From positions 310,001-374,000 of the forward strand of contig NZ_JACHJU010000004.1 of NCBI RefSeq assembly GCF_014203795.1: DNA of 64,000 bases, given 5' to 3'. Origin of the DNA: Streptosporangium album. GTDB lineage: Bacteria > Actinomycetota > Actinomycetes > Streptosporangiales > Streptosporangiaceae. Shown here in pieces: positions 59,376 through 64,000 of the stretch (its first letter is position 1; every line of letters begins with the position of its first letter). The notes under the pieces were generated by a model, which had not been told where the DNA came from, made no database searches, and saw only the letters and a program-made list of their open reading frames with translations. The position numbers and the translations under genes are program-made.

Positions 59376-60236
59376 TCAACAGGACGGAACGACGGCGACG
59401 GGGCAGGACGCGTGCCTGACCAGGGACCGGATGACCGCTCCGGGGTGGCCGGTGCGATATGCCGTCCGGCCTGTGCCGACGACGACGAGGGTGGCCCCTA
59501 TGGAGGCGGCCCGTAGGGTCTCTTTCGGGGCGTTCGTGGTGAAACGGACGTCGACGGGGACGTCCGCGTACTTCTCCTGCCAGGGCGTCAGGCGTTCGTT
59601 CATCCATTCCTGGCAGGCCCGGGTCGAGTCGTCGAGATCGGGTAGGTGGGTCATGGCGACGCCCCAGGTCAGAGAGCGCGGGTGGCCGGCGTGCAGCACG
59701 CGCAGGCGCAGCCGCCGCAGAGCAGCCTCGTGGAAGGCGAAGTCCAGCACCTGGTCGGCGGTGGTGTCCCTGATCCCCAGCGCGACCGGCCCTGGATGCA
59801 GTGGCACCGGGATCGGGCCCGCCCCTCGCACGACGACCGCCGGGCACTGCGCGCCGGCCACGACGGAGGCCGTGACGGAGCCGACCGCGGACCGGGCCAC
59901 CGCGCCCAGGCCGCGGGAGCCGACCACGACGAGTTCGGCGTCAGCCGACAGCTCGATGAGCCGCTGCCCGGCGGAGCCCTCGTAGAGGTCGGTCGCCACG
60001 TCGGTGATCGTGCTGCATCCGCGGGCACAGTCGGCACCGTGGTAGAGGACGTGCTCGGCCGCCTTGCGCAGGTGGAGCTTGGCCTCGTCGTCGGCCTCGC
60101 CGTACGGCCACCGCCACGCGTGGGTGACGGTCAACGGCAGCCCCCGGAACTCGGCCTCGTCCAGCGCCCACTCCAGGGCCTGCATGGAGAAGTCCGAACC
60201 GTCGTAACCAACGACAATTCTGTGCGACTTTGTCAT
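59376..60236 (-). CDS. Universal stress protein, tandem domains, second ATP loop degenerate (USP 5)
   Basis: A 286-residue UspA pair. Domain 1 starts IVVGYDGSDFSMQALEWA and has a canonical ATP loop GSRGLGAVARSAVGS. Domain 2 is more divergent: it starts VALGIRDTTADQVLDFA without the usual D-G-S and its loop (GTGRTAYRTGHPGAV) lacks the G-x2-G-x9-G-S spacing, so it may not bind ATP. ATG 60236 follows GGAAAGGGG; the longer open frame upstream is not similar to Usp proteins. Confidence 0.9.
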   Translation of the reverse strand: MTKSHRIVVGYDGSDFSMQALEWALDEAEFRGLPLTVTHAWRWPYGEADDEAKLHLRKAAEHVLYHGADCARGCSTITDVATDLYEGSAGQRLIELSADAELVVVGSRGLGAVARSAVGSVTASVVAGAQCPAVVVRGAGPIPVPLHPGPVALGIRDTTADQVLDFAFHEAALRRLRLRVLHAGHPRSLTWGVAMTHLPDLDDSTRACQEWMNERLTPWQEKYADVPVDVRFTTNAPKETLRAASIGATLVVVGTGRTAYRTGHPGAVIRSLVRHASCPVAVVPSC

Positions 60237-60287
60237 GATTACCACCCCTTTCCATGGTTGGCCATGCCGGGCGGGGACAGCAGGGCG

Positions 60288-60316
60288 GAACGTCCCTGTT
60301 CGCGGGTGACTTCCGA
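60288..60316 (-). promoter_or_regulatory. Stress-island inverted motif, copy 6 (one base inserted)
   Basis: GAACGTCC, then CTGTTCGCG and GGTGACTTCCG, i.e. a T interrupts the right half. It ends about 52 nt before USP 5. Confidence 0.55.
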
Positions 60317-60489
60317 CCTCTTTACGGCTCCGAGCCCCGGAAGCCCCGGCGGGCCGCGAGGCAGGTTCGGGCTTCAACGCGTCGTTGTCACGTATCGGGC
60401 GTAACGGCCAGGGGGCAGGGACAGGGAGACACCCGGCCGGCACCGATGACCTGGTGGATCAAGGCGGATCGGCTCACCTGGCACAATGA

Positions 60490-60819
60490 ATGGCCATGTT
60501 CCCCCACGACGCGGTTCTCTGCGACCTCGACGGCGTGCTCCGTCGCTTCGACCATCCGGCCCAGGCCGACATCGAGGCCCGTTACGGACTGCCTCTCATG
60601 GAGACGGCCTTCGACCCGGCTCTGATCGGGCCCGCCACGCTCGGCATGGCCAAGCCCGACAGGCGTATCTACGAACTCGCCGCCGAGCGCGCGGGCGTCG
60701 CCCCCGAGCGATGCCTGTTCGTCGACGACCGCCTGGAGAACGTGGAGGCCGCCAGGGCCCTCGCGATGACCGGCGTGCACTACAGGAGCGTGGAGGACCT
60801 GGCGGCCGTGCTCGGCTAG
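60490..60819 (+). CDS. HAD-family hydrolase, cap domain missing
   Basis: A 109-residue in-frame protein carrying HAD motif I (VLCDLDGVLRRF), then, after only about 35 residues, GMAKPDRRIYELAAERAGVA (motif III Lys) and CLFVDDRLENVEAARALAMT (motif IV Asp pair). Related HAD proteins are about 190-220 residues, so roughly 90 residues with the cap and motif II (S/T) are gone while the frame is kept. Probably a deletion derivative; catalytic activity is doubtful. ATG 60496 is also possible. Confidence 0.6.
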   Translation: MAMFPHDAVLCDLDGVLRRFDHPAQADIEARYGLPLMETAFDPALIGPATLGMAKPDRRIYELAAERAGVAPERCLFVDDRLENVEAARALAMTGVHYRSVEDLAAVLG

Positions 60820-60990
60820 GTGTACCGCCCAGGCAGGTTGGTGACGCGACTGGCGGGTGGAAGTCCTCCGAGCGCGGTGTGTCCTCGGTGATGGTTGTAC
60901 ATGTGTAGCCAGATGGTGAAAGCGGCGCGCCGTTCGGTCTCTGAGCGGTAGGGGCGGAGCCGGATGGGCTGAACGGCCTTCGCGGAGATC
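60816..60990 (-). pseudogene. IS481/IS3-type integrase C-terminal fragment
   Basis: RLRPYRSETERRAAFTIWLH then MYNHHRGHTALGGLPPASRV and TNLPGRYT stop: the C-terminal end of an integrase-core transposase, containing the last conserved region (NxxRxHxxLGGxPP) after the catalytic Glu. The body of the gene is absent. Confidence 0.75.
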
Positions 60991-61023
60991 GCCTCGCACG
61001 TCGGGTGCGGGGCGGTGCGGGAT

Positions 61024-61095
61024 CTCTTCAGGGTTCCCTCGGGCCAAGGCGCCATGAGTCTCCTCAGGGTTCCCGCGTGCCAGGGCACCATGCAC
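61024..61095. repeat. Two tandem copies of a 36-bp unit
   Basis: Positions 61024-61059 and 61060-61095 share about 29 of 36 bases (both begin CTC-CTCAGGGTTCCC with T/C change). Lies between the IS481 fragment and USP 6; length is divisible by three but no gene is evident. Confidence 0.7.
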
Positions 61096-61181
61096 GGGGG
61101 CTCACCGTCTTCGGGCGACCGCCCCGTGAACGAGAGACCCGGAGACCGTCCCGTTGGGGTTCATCCGCCTTTCGGCGGCGG

Positions 61182-62030
61182 TCACCTGACGATCGCGACG
61201 GGACAGCGCGCGTGGTGGATCACCCCGTGGCTGATCGAGCCCAGAATGACCGACCCGACGGCGCCTCGGCCACGCGAGCCCACGACGAGCAGGGCGGCCC
61301 GTGGTGAGACGCCCACCAGAGCCGACACCGGGTGGGCGTACGTCACGTCCCGGACGACCCCGACCTCGGGGAACTTCTCCTCCCAGGCGGCGAGCTGGCC
61401 CATGGTCATCCGCTGCTGCGCCTGCCGTACGTCCTCGATGTCGTAGACGACCTCCGGCGCGAAGGCGTGGACGGGCACCTGCCAGGCGTGAACGGCGCGC
61501 AGAGCGCACCCGCGCAGCCGGGCCTGCTCGAAGGCGAACCCCAGAGCGGGCTCGGATCCGGAGGATCCGTCGACGCCGACGACGACCTCGCCGGACGGCG
61601 TGCCCGCGTCCCTTCCGACGACCACCACGGCGCCAGGCACGTGACCCGCCACGTGAAGGACCGCCGAGCCCAGCAGGGCGCCGACGAAACCCCCCAGACC
61701 ACGGCTGCCGATCACGAGCTCGGTGGCCGCCCCGGCCTGCTCGCGCAGCGCCTTGGCGGGTTCTCCCTCGAGCAGCGCGGTCGTCACGCGCACGTCCGGC
61801 CACCTTTCCCCGACGGCCTTGATCGCCTCGGTGAGCACCTGCTCGCCGGCGCGCGTCATGAGGTCGAGCCAGTCGGGCGGAGGAAACGCGGCGATGCCGT
61901 ACGGCCAGCGGTCCACGACATGGGCGATGCGCAACGGCAGCCCCCGCCGGTCGGCGTCGCCGGCCGCCCACTGCACAGCCGCGGTGGCGGTGGCTGAGCC
62001 GTCCGTCCCGGCAACGATCGCTTCAGTCAT
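61182..62030 (-). CDS. Universal stress protein, tandem UspA domains (USP 6)
   Basis: A 282-residue two-domain UspA protein: IVAGTDGSATATAAVQWA and VVVGVDGSSGSEPALGFA; ATP loops GSRGLGGFVGALLGS and GSRGRGAVGSVILGS, both canonical. Its second domain and the segment ALRAVHAWQVPVHAFAPEV are very similar to USP 2, suggesting a duplication within the island. ATG 62030 follows GGGAGG. Confidence 0.93.
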   Translation of the reverse strand: MTEAIVAGTDGSATATAAVQWAAGDADRRGLPLRIAHVVDRWPYGIAAFPPPDWLDLMTRAGEQVLTEAIKAVGERWPDVRVTTALLEGEPAKALREQAGAATELVIGSRGLGGFVGALLGSAVLHVAGHVPGAVVVVGRDAGTPSGEVVVGVDGSSGSEPALGFAFEQARLRGCALRAVHAWQVPVHAFAPEVVYDIEDVRQAQQRMTMGQLAAWEEKFPEVGVVRDVTYAHPVSALVGVSPRAALLVVGSRGRGAVGSVILGSISHGVIHHARCPVAIVR

Positions 62031-62081
62031 GGTTCCTCCCGCTGTCCATCGGACCGCAGCACGGATGACTTCCCCAGGGGC

Positions 62082-62110
62082 GATCGTCCCGAGATGGACG
62101 GGACCTTCGC
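62082..62110 (-). promoter_or_regulatory. Stress-island inverted motif, copy 7
   Basis: GATCGTCC, ten bases, then GGGACCTTCG; it ends 52 nt before USP 6. Confidence 0.6.
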
Positions 62111-62183
62111 CCCCTCACGGACGCGGCCCCGCACCGCAGCCGTTCCTCCCGGGAGGAACGGTCACCGGCCGACGGCTACGATC

Positions 62184-62596
62184 ATGTGGGTGGACGATCA
62201 GTACCTGCCCGATGAGATCGCTCAGGTGTTCCGGGACACGCGTGACGGCTGGCGGGTCGAGCCGCTGACACACAACGCCGCCAACGCGGTCACCCGGGGC
62301 ATCTGGCGCGTCGTCAGCGGCGACCGCTCGGCGGTGCTGAAGGTTCTCAGCCGCGGGGATTCCGATCACCAAGGGTGGCGGGCCTCGCGCAGGGACGGGA
62401 GGGCAGTAGCGTCTTCGACCTGTTCCTCGACGCCGCGACGCCGCCCGAACTGGACCACGCCGTCTACGGCGCCTACCTGCGCGGGCTCCGGGAGGCCGGC
62501 TGGTCAGGAGATGAGCGGCTGGTCCGGTTGGGGGGCGGAACGCCCGGCCGCCCGGCATGGCCCGGGCCGCCGGGCGGGCGTGACCCCACGGGCCCC
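62184..62596 (+). pseudogene. Phosphotransferase-like protein, internally deleted
   Basis: ATG 62184 begins MWVDDQYLPDEIAQVFRDTR and reaches the N-lobe strand RSAVLKVLSRGDSDHQGW. A deletion removes the kinase core, and in another frame the C-terminus VFDLFLDAATPPELDHAVYG then LRGLREAGWSGDERLVRL follows. The pattern is an APH-like kinase of about 300 residues of which only both ends remain. Confidence 0.6.
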
Positions 62597-62628
62597 GGCG
62601 TCTGAGCGGGCCCGGCGACGGTGGGCGC

Positions 62629-63951
62629 TCAGTCCACGGGTGGCCCGAGGTGACCGGTGAACCAGTCTCGCGCGAGAGCCGCGACGGTCTCAAGCGCTCC
62701 CCGCTCCTCGAACAGGTGAGTGGCACCGGGGACGACCTGGAGCAGGTTCTCGCAGCGCAACCGCTGCTGCGCGGCCCTGTTGAGGTCGAGGACCGCCCCG
62801 TCGTCGCCTCCCACGATCAGCAGGGTGGCCGCCCGCACCGCGTCGAGCCGCGGGCCGGCCAGGTCGGGCCGCCCGCCCCGGGAGACGACGGCGGCGACCT
62901 CGTTGCCCGGCTCCGCCGCCGCCCGGAGCGCGGCCGCGGCCCCGGTGCTGGCCCCGAAATAGCCGATCGGGATGCCCGCCGCCCGGGGCTGATCGCGCAG
63001 CCAGCCGGTCACCCGGACGAGCCTGTCGGCCAGCAGCCCGATGTCGAAGACGTTGTCCCGGTCGGCCCCCTCCTCCGGGGTGAGCAGGTCGAACAGCAGC
63101 GTCCCCAGACCCGCGCGGTTGAGCGTGGCGGCCACCTGACGGTTACGCGGGCTGTGCCGGCCACTGCCGCTGCCGTGCACGAACACGATCACGCCCCTGG
63201 CCTTCTCCGGGATCACGAGCTGTCCGGGCAGCCGGACCCCTCCGGCTTCCACCAGGACGTCCCCGGTGGAATCCGGTGGATCCGATCCCCTCGCGCTCTC
63301 GCCGTGCTCACCCTCGGGAGGTGCGGCCCGCGCGAGCAGCCCGATCACCTCCTCGTCGGTGGTCTGGGCGAAGTCCACGTACCAGGCGCCGATGGCGTAG
63401 AAGTCGTCGGGTGTCTGGAGGCAGATCACCTCATCGGCGACCTTGCGCAGGCTCGCGACCGTCTCCGGAGCCCCCACCGGGACCGCCAGCACCACCCGTG
63501 AGGCACCGCGCGCACGGGCGACCTGGCAGGCGGCACGGGCCGTCCCGCCGGTGGCGATCCCGTCGTCCACCACGATCACCGTACGGCCCGCCAGGTCCGC
63601 CAGGGGCCGCTCACCGCGGAAGCGGCGCGCGCGGCGCAGGAGTTCGGCCCCCTCACGCTCCTCCACCTCGGCCATCTCCGCCTGCGTGAGATTCGCGAGC
63701 CGCACGACATCGCGGTTGACGAGACGGACTCCGCCTTCCCCGATGGCGCCGAACCCCACCTCCGGCTGGAACGGCACCCCGAGCTTGCGGACCACGATCA
63801 CGTCCAGCGGGGCGCCGAGGGCTCCGGCGACCTCGAACGCCACCGGCACACCTCCTCTGGGCAGCCCCAGGACCACCACGTTCTCGGTGCCGACGAGCCC
63901 ACGCAACCGTTCGGCCAGGCGCGCGCCCGCGTCACGACGGTCAAAGAACAC
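62629..63951 (-). CDS. Phosphoribosyltransferase-alpha/beta hydrolase fusion
   Basis: A 440-residue two-domain protein. Residues 1-210 are a type I PRTase with the PRPP motif VIVVDDGIATGGTA. From about 230 a dienelactone-hydrolase-like domain follows: oxyanion IVFVHGSGSGRHSPRN, nucleophile Ser in YFGASTGAAAALR, Asp in IVGGDDGAVLD, His in GATHLFEE. GTG 63951 lies 8 nt after AAAGGAGG; the GTG at 63960 overlaps that site. This fusion recurs in actinobacterial stress/dormancy islands; biochemical role unknown. Confidence 0.9.
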   Translation of the reverse strand: MFFDRRDAGARLAERLRGLVGTENVVVLGLPRGGVPVAFEVAGALGAPLDVIVVRKLGVPFQPEVGFGAIGEGGVRLVNRDVVRLANLTQAEMAEVEEREGAELLRRARRFRGERPLADLAGRTVIVVDDGIATGGTARAACQVARARGASRVVLAVPVGAPETVASLRKVADEVICLQTPDDFYAIGAWYVDFAQTTDEEVIGLLARAAPPEGEHGESARGSDPPDSTGDVLVEAGGVRLPGQLVIPEKARGVIVFVHGSGSGRHSPRNRQVAATLNRAGLGTLLFDLLTPEEGADRDNVFDIGLLADRLVRVTGWLRDQPRAAGIPIGYFGASTGAAAALRAAAEPGNEVAAVVSRGGRPDLAGPRLDAVRAATLLIVGGDDGAVLDLNRAAQQRLRCENLLQVVPGATHLFEERGALETVAALARDWFTGHLGPPVD

Positions 63952-64000
63952 CGCGTCCACCTCCTTTCGGACGCTCTCCGTGCCACCCTCGTCGACTGCG

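Overview
The window is high-GC DNA from an actinomycete. It carries actinobacterial family signatures: tandem-domain universal stress proteins, an Acg-type nitroreductase, LAL-type LuxR, TioE-like MerR, and IS1182/IS110/ISAs1/ISL3/IS630 relics. The IS complement and the stress-protein cluster fit Streptosporangiales-type genomes best, but this is an inference; no rRNA, tRNA or housekeeping marker is present. The layout is an accessory region in which intact cargo modules alternate with blocks of broken genes.

1-13.6 kb, sugar uptake and non-phosphorylative sugar oxidation. A binding-protein-dependent sugar ABC transporter (SBP plus two permeases, minus strand) and a LacI regulator with a GH42 beta-galactosidase (minus strand) are interleaved with plus-strand genes. 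These are a GntR/FadR regulator, an SDR, a fumarylacetoacetate-hydrolase-type enzyme and a UxuA-type dehydratase, and further on a second SDR, a 41-codon coupled ORF and an SMP-30 lactonase. Together they supply dehydrogenase, lactonase, dehydratase, keto-deoxy-acid dehydrogenase and diketo-acid hydrolase steps. IS630, ISL3 and another transposase remnant sit at module joints.

13.9-31.2 kb, regulators and drug-type exporters among debris. It holds a DUF2306 membrane protein divergent from a large LuxR regulator and a graveyard (group II intron 3' end, methyltransferase, MFS, LysR and tautomerase fragments). These are followed by a Cmx-like exporter, an aminoglycoside-phosphotransferase-like enzyme, an MFS exporter and an arginase-acetyltransferase fusion. 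A DHA2 exporter with an FMN reductase lies divergent from a TetR gene across strong palindromes, and more broken genes follow.

31.3-47.6 kb. A Cys-rich pentapeptide-repeat protein is followed by a UvrA-like resistance ATPase divergent from a double-MerR (TioE-like) regulator, a YnfA protein and an apparently intact IS200/IS605 element (TnpA and TnpB). A MarR-MFS operon behind three 14-bp repeats, a LysR/NTF2 pair, a hydrolase, an epimerase and further remnants complete it.

47.7-64 kb, a stress/dormancy island. Six tandem universal stress proteins, two CBS proteins (one with a BON domain), an Acg-type nitroreductase and a phosphoribosyltransferase-hydrolase fusion all lie on the minus strand. 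Seven promoters there share an inverted motif of the form GAAMGTCC - about 9 nt - GGGACYTNCG, 52-70 nt before the start codon, suggesting one shared regulator that is not encoded in the window. The island is interrupted by an intact IS1182 element with a direct repeat, an IS110 element and several IS fragments.
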